From JAYEJW01 sp034716535 (GTDB lineage Bacteria; Pseudomonadota; Gammaproteobacteria; Chromatiales; Chromatiaceae): a stretch of DNA of 6,441 bases. Below, one piece after another: positions 1 through 6,110 of the stretch (positions are counted from its first letter, which is position 1; every line of letters begins with the position of its first letter). The stretch is from NCBI GenBank assembly GCA_034716535.1, contig JAYEJW010000565.1, positions 1-6,441 on the forward strand, given 5' to 3'. The translations under genes were made by a program, and so were the position numbers. Below the pieces are notes generated by a model. The model worked only from the letters and a program-made list of their open reading frames with translations. It searched no databases and was not told the origin of the DNA.

Positions 1-693
1 TACCTGCTCCTGGTGGAGTCCATGATTGCGGAGAGCCCGCGGGACCCTGGGCTGCTCATGGCCGGTGCGGAGCTTTCCGGCGCGTACGCCGCACTCATCG
101 ACGACCCCGAGCGCCGCCGGCGCCTCGCCGACCGGGCCTTCGACTACGCCTCCCGCGGTCTGTGCGTCTCCCACTCGGCGGTGTGCGAGAACAGAGAGGG
201 CGCTTACGAGGACTTCGTCGCCGCCGTCGACCGCATCGGTCGAGGCGACCTGGACCGTCTCTACGTCTTCGGCGTCGCATGGGCAGGCTGGATGGAGACC
301 AACTCGGGGGACTGGGCCGCAGTGGCCGATTTGCCCAAGCTGGAGTACGTCTTCGAGCACATCATCGGGCTGGAGCCCGGCTTCAGAGACGGCCGGGCAC
401 AGATCTACGCCGGCGCGCTTGCCGCCCTGCGCCCGCCCGCCCTCGGCGGTGACCCGCAAAAGGCACAACGGCATTTCGAGGATGCCCAGCGCTATTCCTC
501 CGGACGCGACCTGATGGTGAACCTGGAATACGCCCGCCGCTACGCCCGCCAGGTCTATGACCGTCCGCTGCACGACCGCCTGCTCAACGAGGTTCTGGCC
601 GCCGACCCGCAAGCCCCGGGGCTGACCCTCAGCAACATGCTGGCGCAGGAACAGGCGGCAAGACTGCTCGCGGAAGACTATTTTTCCGAGTAA
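1..693 (+). CDS. tatT: TRAP transporter TatT-family periplasmic TPR-like protein (5' partial)
   Basis: TatT is the extra, trimeric TPR-type subunit of TPAT transporters. It binds the DctP-type solute receptor in the periplasm and is thought to help deliver ligand. The frame is open from base 1, so the visible 230 residues are the C-terminal part. TatT proteins are usually nearer 300 residues, so the missing N-terminus should hold the signal peptide (a lipoprotein signal in Treponema pallidum Tp0956). Recognisable family patterns in order are an N-terminal helix pair with LLMAGAELSGAYAALI, a segment LDRLYVFGVAWAGWMETNSG, LPKLEYVFEHIIGLEPGF, a GGDPQKAQRHFEDAQRYSSG block, and a C-terminal LSNMLAQEQAARLL that closes the helical repeat. 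The GTG at 13 and ATG at 22 lie inside the conserved region and are not the true start. The stop is TAA at 691-693. dctP follows after 137 bp. The family assignment comes from remembered sequence patterns and is strong because dctPQM follow directly. Confidence 0.9.
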   Translation, partial: YLLLVESMIAESPRDPGLLMAGAELSGAYAALIDDPERRRRLADRAFDYASRGLCVSHSAVCENREGAYEDFVAAVDRIGRGDLDRLYVFGVAWAGWMETNSGDWAAVADLPKLEYVFEHIIGLEPGFRDGRAQIYAGALAALRPPALGGDPQKAQRHFEDAQRYSSGRDLMVNLEYARRYARQVYDRPLHDRLLNEVLAADPQAPGLTLSNMLAQEQAARLLAEDYFSE

Positions 694-830
694 CAAAAGA
701 AACGGGGGAGCCCTTCGACTTTCCGTTTCCGCGCCACGAGAGCAATACAAGGGCATTTTCAACGGTCTCTAACGTAAGGCAATACACCATCGGGTTTTCC
801 TCTCGCCCTACAGCTAAAGGAGTCAAGGAT
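694..830. other. Intergenic gap between tatT and dctP with a 7-bp inverted repeat
   Basis: This is the only sizeable gap inside the transporter locus. It carries a perfect 7-bp inverted repeat, GAAACGG at 699-705 and CCGTTTC at 723-729, separated by 17 bases. No T-tract follows, so it does not look like a rho-independent terminator. It could be a weak mRNA hairpin that sets relative tatT and dctP levels, or chance. The gap also has the lowest GC content near the transporter and could hold a dctP promoter, but I see no convincing -35/-10 pair. The last 15 bases hold the dctP ribosome binding site. Confidence 0.3.
816..822 (+). promoter_or_regulatory. Ribosome binding site of dctP
   Basis: AAAGGAG lies 8 bases before the ATG at 831 and is one of the strongest Shine-Dalgarno matches in the window. 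It fixes the dctP start, because no ATG, GTG or TTG occurs in frame in the roughly 60 bases just upstream. Confidence 0.8.
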
Positions 831-1832
831 ATGGCCGGTCTTCCCCCCGGGCTGCTCGCCCTGTTGATCCTCTTCTTGCCCCTGCAAATCAACGCCCAGA
901 CCCTAAAGATCGCCACTCTGTCCCCGGACGGCACAAGCTGGATGCGCGCCATGCGCGAAGCCGGGGACGAGATCGAGAAACGCTCTTCCGGCCGGGTGAA
1001 GCTGCGCTTCTATCCCGGTGGCGTCATGGGCAACGACAAGAGCGTCATGCGCAAGATCCGGGTCGGTCAGCTCCAGGGGGGCGCGGTCACCCCAGGTGCC
1101 CTGGCCTCCGCCGACAAGGACGTGCAGGTCTACAGCATCCCCTTCCTGTTCCGCAACCTCGGAGAGGTCGAGTATGTGCGCTCACGCATGGACGCAAGGC
1201 TGCTCAAAGGACTCGAGCGCAAGGGCTTCGTGAGCTTCGGCTTTGCCGAAGGGGGCTTTGCCTATTTCATGTCCAGGTATCCGGTGCGCACCGTGGACGA
1301 CCTCCGGGCGCGAAAGGTGTGGTCGCCCGAGGGCGATCGGATAACCCTGACCGCCTTCGACGCCCTGGGGATCTCACCCGTCACGCTTCCTCTCACCGAC
1401 GTCCTGACCGCCCTGCAGACGGGGCTGGTGGACACGGTGGCCTCCCCCGCAGTGGGCGCGATCGCCCTGCAATGGCACACTCGGGTGAAGTACCTGACCG
1501 ACGTCCCGCTGACGTACAGTTACGGAATGCTGGTGGTCTCCAACAAGGCATTCAAAAAGCTGTCGGCGAAGGACCAGTCGCTGGTGCGGGATGTCCTGAG
1601 CCGCACCTTCGAGCGCATCGATCGCCAGAACCGTCGCGACGACGCCCAGGCCCTGCGCACCTTGAAGCGGCAAGGGATCGAGGTCATCTCGCCACCGCCC
1701 AAGGACCTGGAGAGCTGGCGCCGGACCGTCGACACCGCCCAGCAGCGGCTTGAGCGTCAGGGCTTCTTCTCCAAGGACGTGGTTAGCCGCGTGCGCAAGC
1801 TGCTCGCAGATTACCGCCACGGCAAGCGCTGA
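831..1832 (+). CDS. dctP: TRAP transporter solute-binding protein, DctP family (TatT-associated type)
   Basis: This is the 333-residue periplasmic receptor of the TRAP transporter. It captures the substrate and hands it to the DctQM membrane complex. Residues 1-22 form a hydrophobic signal sequence ending IN-A before QT, though its n-region has no Lys or Arg. The mature protein opens with LKIATLSPDGTSWMRAM (25-41), then YPGGVMGNDKSVMRKIRVGQLQ (61-82), the domain crossing PFLFRNLGEVEYV, FGFAEGGFAYFMS (136-148), and PVRTVDDLRARKVWSPEGD (151-169). A C-terminal helix with long basic stretches ends the protein. In DctP/SiaP proteins of the carboxylate-binding type the motif after 'DLKG' is K-x-R, and that Arg (Arg147 of Haemophilus influenzae SiaP) binds the ligand carboxylate. 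Here the position is Trp164 (KVW), which I recall as typical of TatT-linked DctPs. The substrate is therefore unknown and likely not a simple dicarboxylate. The stop TGA at 1830-1832 lies 10 bases before dctQ. Confidence 0.93.
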   Translation: MAGLPPGLLALLILFLPLQINAQTLKIATLSPDGTSWMRAMREAGDEIEKRSSGRVKLRFYPGGVMGNDKSVMRKIRVGQLQGGAVTPGALASADKDVQVYSIPFLFRNLGEVEYVRSRMDARLLKGLERKGFVSFGFAEGGFAYFMSRYPVRTVDDLRARKVWSPEGDRITLTAFDALGISPVTLPLTDVLTALQTGLVDTVASPAVGAIALQWHTRVKYLTDVPLTYSYGMLVVSNKAFKKLSAKDQSLVRDVLSRTFERIDRQNRRDDAQALRTLKRQGIEVISPPPKDLESWRRTVDTAQQRLERQGFFSKDVVSRVRKLLADYRHGKR

Positions 1833-1842
1833 TCCGATCCAC

Positions 1843-2334
1843 GTGAAGCTCAGGCGCCTTGAGCGGGCACTGAAGGCCCTGCACCTGGCAGAGGACCTGC
1901 TCCTCATGTTGCTGCTCGGCGGCCTCGTCGGCCTGGCCGGCGCGCAGATCCTGCTGCGCAACCTGTTCGCCGCCGGCCTGCCTTGGGCCGATCCCCTGCT
2001 GCGCCTGATGGTGCTCTGGCTCGGGCTCGCCGGCGCGCTGGCCGCGACGCGCGAGAACAGGCACATCCGCATCGACGTCCTCCCGCGTTTCCTGCCCGAT
2101 CGTCTTCGTGCCGCAGCGGATCGCCTCACCTCCCTGTTTACCGCCCTCATCTGCGGCATTATCACCTGGCACGGCACCCGGCTGGTATGGATGGAGTACG
2201 AGGACGGCACGCGTGTGGCGGCCGGGATTCCTGCCTGGGCGGCAGAGCTGATCATCCCTGTGAGCTTCGGCCTCATGGCCCTGCGGTTCGCCCTGCGGGC
2301 GCTGCTTCCCCGGCAACCGACGGACTCGAAGTGA
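1843..2334 (+). CDS. dctQ: TRAP transporter small membrane subunit DctQ
   Basis: This is the 163-residue small integral membrane subunit, which pairs with DctM and helps dock the loaded solute-binding protein. I chose the GTG at 1843. It lies 10 bases after the dctP stop and gives the usual basic N-terminus (MKLRRLERALKAL) ahead of helix 1. The frame stays open upstream into dctP, but that extension is not DctQ-like. No strong Shine-Dalgarno precedes it, so translation is probably coupled to dctP. Four hydrophobic segments fall at about 18-38, 51-68, 92-115 and 133-154. The family signature is clear: LRN (38-40), GLPWADPLLR (45-54), and LWLGLAGALAATRENRHIRID (59-78), matching the W-x-E/D...GA..A.R...HI.ID pattern of DctQ. 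The stop TGA at 2332-2334 overlaps the dctM GTG at 2331. Confidence 0.92.
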   Translation: MKLRRLERALKALHLAEDLLLMLLLGGLVGLAGAQILLRNLFAAGLPWADPLLRLMVLWLGLAGALAATRENRHIRIDVLPRFLPDRLRAAADRLTSLFTALICGIITWHGTRLVWMEYEDGTRVAAGIPAWAAELIIPVSFGLMALRFALRALLPRQPTDSK

Positions 2335-3608
2335 TCCTTACCGGGTTGCTGCTCCTGGCCCTGGCGTTGCTCGGGGCACCCCTGTTCGCCGTGATCGCGG
2401 CCGGGGCACTGCTGGGCTTTTACCGTGAAGGCGTGGACCTGTCCGTTGTTGCGATCGAGATCTACCGCCTGGCAGAGACACCTGTTCTCCTGGCCATCCC
2501 TCTGTTCACCTTTGCGGGATACCTGCTCAGCGAAAGCCAGGCTCCCCAGCGCCTGGTACGTCTAAGTCGAGCCCTGCTCGGCTGGATGCCCGGTGGACTG
2601 GCCCTGGTGGCGCTCGTGGCGTGCGCCCTGTTCACTGCATTTACCGGCGCCTCCGGAGTCACCATCGTCGCACTGGGAGCACTGCTGGTGCCCGCCCTGC
2701 GCCACGGGGGCTACCGGGAGAACTTCAGCCTCGGCCTGGTCACCACATCCGGCAGCTTGGGCCTTCTGTTCGCTCCCGCCCTGCCCCTGATCCTCTACGC
2801 GGTGATCGTCCAACAGCTCGGGATCGCCAGTGCCGCGACCGTAGAGAATATGTTCCTCGCCGGCATCTTCCCCGGGCTGCTGATGCTCGCATTGCTCTCG
2901 GTGTTCAGTATCTGGTCCGCGCGGCATCTTCCACTGACGCCCTTCACATGGCGGGAGGCCGGTGCGGCCCTGCGCGAGGCCGGTTGGGAGCTTCCCCTGC
3001 CGCTGCTCGTGCTGGGGGGGGTCTACGGCGGCCTGCTCGCCGTTTCCGAAGCGGCGGCTGCCACCGCCTTCTATGTCTTGCTGGTGGAGGTCCTGATCCG
3101 CCGGGAGGTGCCGATCCATCGCTTAACACGCGTCATGCGGGAGTCCATGGTGCTGGTAGGAGGCATTCTGGTGATTCTAGGAGTCTCCCTAGCCTCCACC
3201 AATTACCTGATCGACGCCGAAGTCCCCACGCGCCTGTTCGACACCATCCGTAACTTGGTGGACAGCCGTCTCGGTTTCCTGCTGCTCTTGAACCTGTTTT
3301 TGCTCGCCCTCGGCACCGTACTGGACATCTTCTCCGCCTTGGTGCTGATCATCCCTTTGCTGCTGCCGGTAGCACTGGGTTACGGCGTTCATCCCGTGCA
3401 TCTCGGCATCATTTTTCTCGCCAACATGCAGATCGGCTACTTTACCCCACCTGTGGGCATGAACCTCTTTATCGCGAGCTACCGGTTCGAGAAGCCTGTG
3501 CTCCAGCTCTATCGCGCCACCCTGCCCTGGTTCGTCATCCTGTTCTGCGCGGTGCTGCTCATCACCTACTGGCCCGATCTGTCCTTGTTCCTGATCAATG
3601 GCGACTGA
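2331..3608 (+). CDS. dctM: TRAP transporter large membrane subunit DctM
   Basis: This is the 425-residue transport channel subunit of the TRAP transporter, a member of the ion transporter superfamily that uses a cation gradient (usually Na+) to drive uptake. The GTG at 2331 shares a GTGA overlap with the dctQ stop, a classic translational coupling arrangement. It gives a product of normal DctM length starting directly in helix 1. The frame is open further upstream, but that part runs through dctQ in another frame and is not real. Two pseudo-repeats show the family hallmarks: PLFTFAGYLLSES (57-69) and TAFTGASGVTIVALGALLVPAL (102-123) in the first half, then GTVLDIFSALVLIIPLLLPVA (328-348) and IFLANMQIGYFTPPVGMNLF (361-380) in the second. 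The two re-entrant hairpin regions expected to form the ion and substrate site are present and uninterrupted. A G8 run at 3014-3021 does not break the frame. Confidence 0.95.
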   Translation: MILTGLLLLALALLGAPLFAVIAAGALLGFYREGVDLSVVAIEIYRLAETPVLLAIPLFTFAGYLLSESQAPQRLVRLSRALLGWMPGGLALVALVACALFTAFTGASGVTIVALGALLVPALRHGGYRENFSLGLVTTSGSLGLLFAPALPLILYAVIVQQLGIASAATVENMFLAGIFPGLLMLALLSVFSIWSARHLPLTPFTWREAGAALREAGWELPLPLLVLGGVYGGLLAVSEAAAATAFYVLLVEVLIRREVPIHRLTRVMRESMVLVGGILVILGVSLASTNYLIDAEVPTRLFDTIRNLVDSRLGFLLLLNLFLLALGTVLDIFSALVLIIPLLLPVALGYGVHPVHLGIIFLANMQIGYFTPPVGMNLFIASYRFEKPVLQLYRATLPWFVILFCAVLLITYWPDLSLFLINGD

Positions 3609-3652
3609 TGATAGGGCGCCGCTTCCCCTAGTACTCAACGCCCCCTGTAGGC
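3609..3652. other. Short gap between convergent dctM and regulator genes
   Basis: These 44 bases separate the two convergent stop codons (TGA at 3606-3608 on +, TGA at 3655-3653 on -). The best fold is a 5-bp GC stem (3614-3618 with 3639-3643) with a 20-base loop and no T-tract on either side. I do not call a terminator here. Transcription of both operons may end by another mechanism or run into the opposite gene. Confidence 0.4.
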
Positions 3653-4597
3653 TCAAACCTTGATCAAGTACTTCTGCATGCGGTAGAGCAGCGTGTCCCT
3701 GGTCAGGCCCAGCAAACGCGCCGCCCGGCTCTTGTTGCCGCCGGCAAGCGCCAATGCCTGGCGGATTACCTCCACCTCCAGATCGCGCAGATTGATCCCG
3801 GAAGCGGGCAGCTTGAAGGTCAGGCCCTCATCGGCCGCGACGTCGCCGCGCCGTATCTCCCACGGCAGGTTCTCGGGGGTTACATCGCACCCGGAGCGCA
3901 GGATGAGCATACGCTCGCACAGATTACGCAGCTCCCGCACATTACCGGGCCAGGTGTAGCGCCGCAGCAGGCGCTCCGCGGTCGGTGTGAAGCGGGGCGG
4001 CTCCAGACCGTGCTCTTCAGCGGCCAACCTCAGGAAGTGCTCCAAAAGCAGCGCAATGTCCTGTACCCGCTCCCGCAGGGGCGGCAGCTCAAGCGGAACC
4101 ACGTAGAGGCGATAGTAGAGATCGCGGCGGAAATCTCCGCGCTCGACCGCTGCCCACAGATCACGGTGTGAGGCGGCGATAATCCGCGTGTCCGTCTGGC
4201 GCTGGCCCTCGAGAAAACGGAGCAGCTTGGCTTGGCCCGAAAGATGCAGCTCGGCCACCTCGTCCAGAAACAGGGTACCGCCCGCCGTCTGATCCCGCCG
4301 TCCGGAGAGCTCGGAATCGATCGACTCCTCCGATATGCCGGCGCAATTGACTGCTACGAAGGACCCCTGCGCGCGGCGGCTCTGCCGGTGAATGTCGCGG
4401 GCGAAAACCTCCTTACCAGTACCGCTCTCGCCCAGCAGCAGCACACTGGCGTCCGTCGCCGCCACAACCTGCGCCGACTTGAGAACGCGCCTGAAGGCCG
4501 GTGCGTCACCGACCAACGGTTGCTCAGCCGAATTGGTCATCCCACGCTCCCCCGGAAAATCTTCTGTTGTTGGTTGATGATCGTCAAGCGCTCTCAT
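3653..4597 (-). CDS. Fis-type AAA+ transcriptional regulator, sigma-54 activator fold lacking GAFTGA
   Basis: The 314-residue product looks like the core of a bacterial enhancer-binding protein with no N-terminal sensing domain. In order it shows an AAA+ start at LVGDAPAFRRVL (28-39), Walker A GESGTGKE (56-63), Walker B GGTLFLDEV (106-114), sensor I RIIAASHRDL (138-147), arginine-finger region DFRRDLYYRL (155-164), WPGNVREL (216-223), and a Fis-type helix-turn-helix near 284-312 (GGNKSRAARLLGLTRDTLLYRM). Between SELSG (95-99) and GGTLF only six residues remain where usual members have about 20, so the GAFTGA loop that contacts sigma-54 is gone. The stretch between LLRFLEGQ (125-132) and the TDTRII motif is also shortened, removing most of loop 2. 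ATPase and DNA-binding motifs are otherwise intact. By analogy with TyrR and Rhodobacter NtrC, which lack GAFTGA and work with sigma-70, it may not activate sigma-54 promoters. The ATG at 4597 overlaps the upstream SafE-like gene by 14 bases. A second ATG at 4540 has a better ribosome site and would give 295 residues with all domains kept. Targets are unknown; the convergent TRAP operon and the SafE gene are candidates. Confidence 0.88.
   Translation of the reverse strand: MRALDDHQPTTEDFPGERGMTNSAEQPLVGDAPAFRRVLKSAQVVAATDASVLLLGESGTGKEVFARDIHRQSRRAQGSFVAVNCAGISEESIDSELSGRRDQTAGGTLFLDEVAELHLSGQAKLLRFLEGQRQTDTRIIAASHRDLWAAVERGDFRRDLYYRLYVVPLELPPLRERVQDIALLLEHFLRLAAEEHGLEPPRFTPTAERLLRRYTWPGNVRELRNLCERMLILRSGCDVTPENLPWEIRRGDVAADEGLTFKLPASGINLRDLEVEVIRQALALAGGNKSRAARLLGLTRDTLLYRMQKYLIKV
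4547..4553 (-). promoter_or_regulatory. Shine-Dalgarno supporting an internal start of the regulator at 4540
   Basis: On the minus strand GGGGGAG sits 6 bases before the ATG at 4540-4538 (Met20 of the longer form). The first ATG at 4597 has AAGGA (4606-4602) only 4 bases before it. The internal site has the better spacing, so the shorter 295-residue form may be the main product. The longer form fits coupling with the overlapping upstream gene. The sequence alone does not decide. Confidence 0.45.
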
Positions 4598-5273
4598 TGT
4601 ATCCTTGAAAGAGTAGGGTAAAAAGACCCAGCGCCACGACCAGCAGGCCGGAGGCGATCTGAAGGCGCCGGTCGCCGGTAAAGCGGTACAATCTTCCGGC
4701 GAAGAGCCCCGTGGCTACCATCACGGGAAGGGTACCGAGGCCGAACAGCGCCATGTAAACGGCACCGGCAACCGGCTCCTCCTGTGCCGGCGTGCTGATC
4801 AGCATGGTGTAGACCAGCCCGCAAGGCAGCCAGCCCCAGACGGCGCCGTACAGGACCGCCCGCGGCAACGTCGTCACCGGGAGGAGTCGGCGCCCTATGG
4901 GCTCCAGCCACCGCCACACCGGCTCCCCCACACGCTCTATCAGCGTGAAGCGGGGGAACCAGCCTGCGATATAGAGGCCGATGCCCACGACAACGACCGC
5001 CGCCAACCAACGCAGGCCGTCGTAGAGCCATGCACGACCGCCGGCCTCGACCAGCGCTCCTCCCAAAGAGCCGAACAGGGCACCGGCCAGGGCATAACTG
5101 GACACGCGGCCCGTGTTGTACGCGAGCAGGAACAGGGCGAGTCGGGGCCAATCACGACGCATGGACTCGGGGAGAGAAAAGCTCAGTGCCCCAACGATAC
5201 CCCCGCACATGCCGATGCAATGTAACGCGCTGAGCAGCCCGACAACGAAGGCGAGCAGATATGACGTGCTCAT
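4584..5273 (-). CDS. Sulfite exporter TauE/SafE-type (DsbD_2-like) six-helix membrane protein
   Basis: The 229-residue polytopic inner-membrane protein has about six hydrophobic segments, near 5-31, 45-71, 84-105, 138-160, 168-193 and 205-223. Two motifs place it in the COG2836 / UreH-like, DsbD_2 group: LHCIGMCGG (17-25, with His18, Cys19 and Cys23) in helix 1 and WGWLPCGLVYTML (146-158, with Pro150-Cys151-Gly152) in helix 4. Members are widely annotated as 'sulfite exporter TauE/SafE family'. In many gammaproteobacteria they sit beside cbb3 oxidase assembly genes, where a role in metal or redox handling is suspected. No cco genes are visible here. The substrate is not established, and the sulfite label should not be taken literally. 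The ATG at 5273 gives the normal short N-terminus before helix 1, though it has no clear ribosome site. Its 3' end overlaps the regulator gene by 14 bases, and its 5' end faces exbB across 40 bp. Confidence 0.85.
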   Translation of the reverse strand: MSTSYLLAFVVGLLSALHCIGMCGGIVGALSFSLPESMRRDWPRLALFLLAYNTGRVSSYALAGALFGSLGGALVEAGGRAWLYDGLRWLAAVVVVGIGLYIAGWFPRFTLIERVGEPVWRWLEPIGRRLLPVTTLPRAVLYGAVWGWLPCGLVYTMLISTPAQEEPVAGAVYMALFGLGTLPVMVATGLFAGRLYRFTGDRRLQIASGLLVVALGLFTLLFQGYNESA

Positions 5274-5313
5274 TGGGGCGGGACCGTGAAAAGAGAAGAC
5301 GAGAGAGACATCG
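5274..5313. promoter_or_regulatory. Divergent intergenic region between SafE-like gene and exbB
   Basis: Only 40 bases separate the two divergent start codons. The right half is purine-rich and contains GAGAGAG (5301-5307), 6 bases before the exbB ATG, which serves as a plausible ribosome binding site. There is too little room for two separate promoters, so at least one must lie within the neighbouring coding sequence. I see no Fur-box-like palindrome here, although Ton systems are often iron-regulated. Confidence 0.4.
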
Positions 5314-5739
5314 ATGGAATTGTTGAAAGAGTACTTGGACTACGGCGTGTTCGGCGTCCTGGGGTTCATGAGCTTTTTGTTGCTCGGTTTCGTCATCGAG
5401 CGCTATCTGTATCTCGGGCGGGTAGACCCGGGCGACTTTGACGACGCCTCGGAGCTCAACATCGCTCTGACCCGCAATCTCACCATCATCGCCACCATCG
5501 GCTCGAATGCCCCCTACGTGGGTCTGCTCGGCACAGTACTCGGGATTCTCATCAGCTTCTATGACATCGGCCAGGGGGGCGCCATCGAGACCGGCACGAT
5601 CATGCTCGGCCTCGCCCTGGCGCTAAAGGCCACGGCCCTGGGGCTCGTGGTAGCGATCCCCGCCATCATCTTCTACAACGCCCTGCTGCGTAAAGTCGAG
5701 GTGCTCAGCGCGTTGTGGCGCAGGTCACGGCCCGTATGA
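5314..5739 (+). CDS. exbB: TonB-system energizer ExbB, short (type 2) form
   Basis: This is a 141-residue inner-membrane proton-channel subunit that, with ExbD, converts proton motive force into TonB movement. It belongs to the MotA/TolQ/ExbB family. The length fits the short ExbB2 type (about 140 residues), which lacks the larger cytoplasmic part of Escherichia coli ExbB. Helix 1 is at about 10-30. The conserved block IGSNAPYVGLLGTVLGILISF (62-82) forms helix 2, and MLGLALALKATALGLVVAIPAIIFYNALL (97-125) forms helix 3, with the small and polar residues that line the channel. The ATG at 5314 is supported by a purine-rich site at 5301-5307 and by the normal short N-terminus MELLKEYLDYGVFG. The stop TGA at 5737-5739 overlaps the exbD ATG at 5736 (ATGA). 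Confidence 0.94.
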   Translation: MELLKEYLDYGVFGVLGFMSFLLLGFVIERYLYLGRVDPGDFDDASELNIALTRNLTIIATIGSNAPYVGLLGTVLGILISFYDIGQGGAIETGTIMLGLALALKATALGLVVAIPAIIFYNALLRKVEVLSALWRRSRPV

Positions 5740-6106
5740 AGCGCATCGACACCATCAACGTCATCCCTTTCATCGACATCATGCTGGTGCTGCTGGCCAT
5801 CGTGCTGACCACCGCCACATTCATTGTCGAGGGCCGGCTCGATATCCGGCTACCGGAGGCCGACGGCAAGAAAGAGGCGCAGGTACAGGAGCAGCTGGAG
5901 CTCGGCATCGACCGCGAGGGGAGGATCTACCTTGATGCCAGCCCCGTTTCGCTGGAGGATCTTGCTGCACACCTTGACGGCCTGAATCCGCAGACGTCCA
6001 TTGTGCTCCGCGTGGATGGAGACACGCGTTTTGCCGGCTTCGTAGCAGTCGTGGACCTGCTCAAGGCGCGGAAGCTTGAACGCCTGACGATCCTCACCCG
6101 CAATCC

Positions 6107-6110
<4 letters not shown>
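5736..6110 (+). CDS. exbD: TonB-system transport protein ExbD, short (type 2) form
   Basis: The 124-residue single-pass protein works inside the ExbB pore. The N-terminus MKRIDTINVIPFIDIMLVLL is the ExbD family signature. Asp14 in the transmembrane helix matches the essential proton-carrying Asp25 of E. coli ExbD. The helix spans about 11-31, followed by a periplasmic domain with VEGRLDIRLPEADG (31-44), LGIDREGRIYLD (56-67) and VLRVDGDTRFAGFVAVVDLLK (90-110), all expected for the family. I chose the ATG at 5736, which overlaps the exbB stop, over the in-frame GTG at 5715. The ATG gives the standard family N-terminus, while the GTG adds seven residues (MAQVTAR) with no known counterpart. The stop TGA at 6108-6110 overlaps the tonB GTG at 6107, so exbB, exbD and tonB are probably translationally coupled. 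Confidence 0.94.

Noticed and set aside
699..729. Inverted repeat after tatT as a rho-independent terminator
   Set aside because: The stem is only 7 bp with a 17-base loop and has no following T-tract.
756..786. Possible sigma-70 promoter ahead of dctP (TTTCAA with AATACA)
   Set aside because: The -10 element matches only about half of the consensus, so it is too weak to call.
1750..1842. Upstream extension of dctQ from a start inside dctP
   Set aside because: It overlaps the conserved end of dctP and adds a non-family leader. The GTG at 1843 gives a standard DctQ start.
1374..2276. Long minus-strand open frame (about 300 codons) opposite dctP and dctQ
   Set aside because: It is antisense to two clear transporter genes, its product is low-complexity and Arg/Ser-rich, and it matches no family. 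It is an expected by-product of high-GC codon use.
1983..2330. Upstream in-frame extension of dctM
   Set aside because: It runs through dctQ in another frame and encodes Arg/Pro/His-rich sequence unlike DctM. The GTG at 2331 gives the normal family N-terminus and length.
3014..3021. G8 homopolymer in dctM as a possible phase-variation tract or frameshift
   Set aside because: The frame is intact through it (Leu228-Gly-Gly-Val) and DctM homology continues on both sides. One G8 run in GC-rich DNA is not strong evidence for contingency control.
3660..3667. Perfect 8-base palindrome TTGATCAA at the 3' end of the regulator gene
   Set aside because: It lies within the last codons of the coding sequence. 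A single 8-base palindrome is expected by chance, and there is no second copy to suggest an operator.
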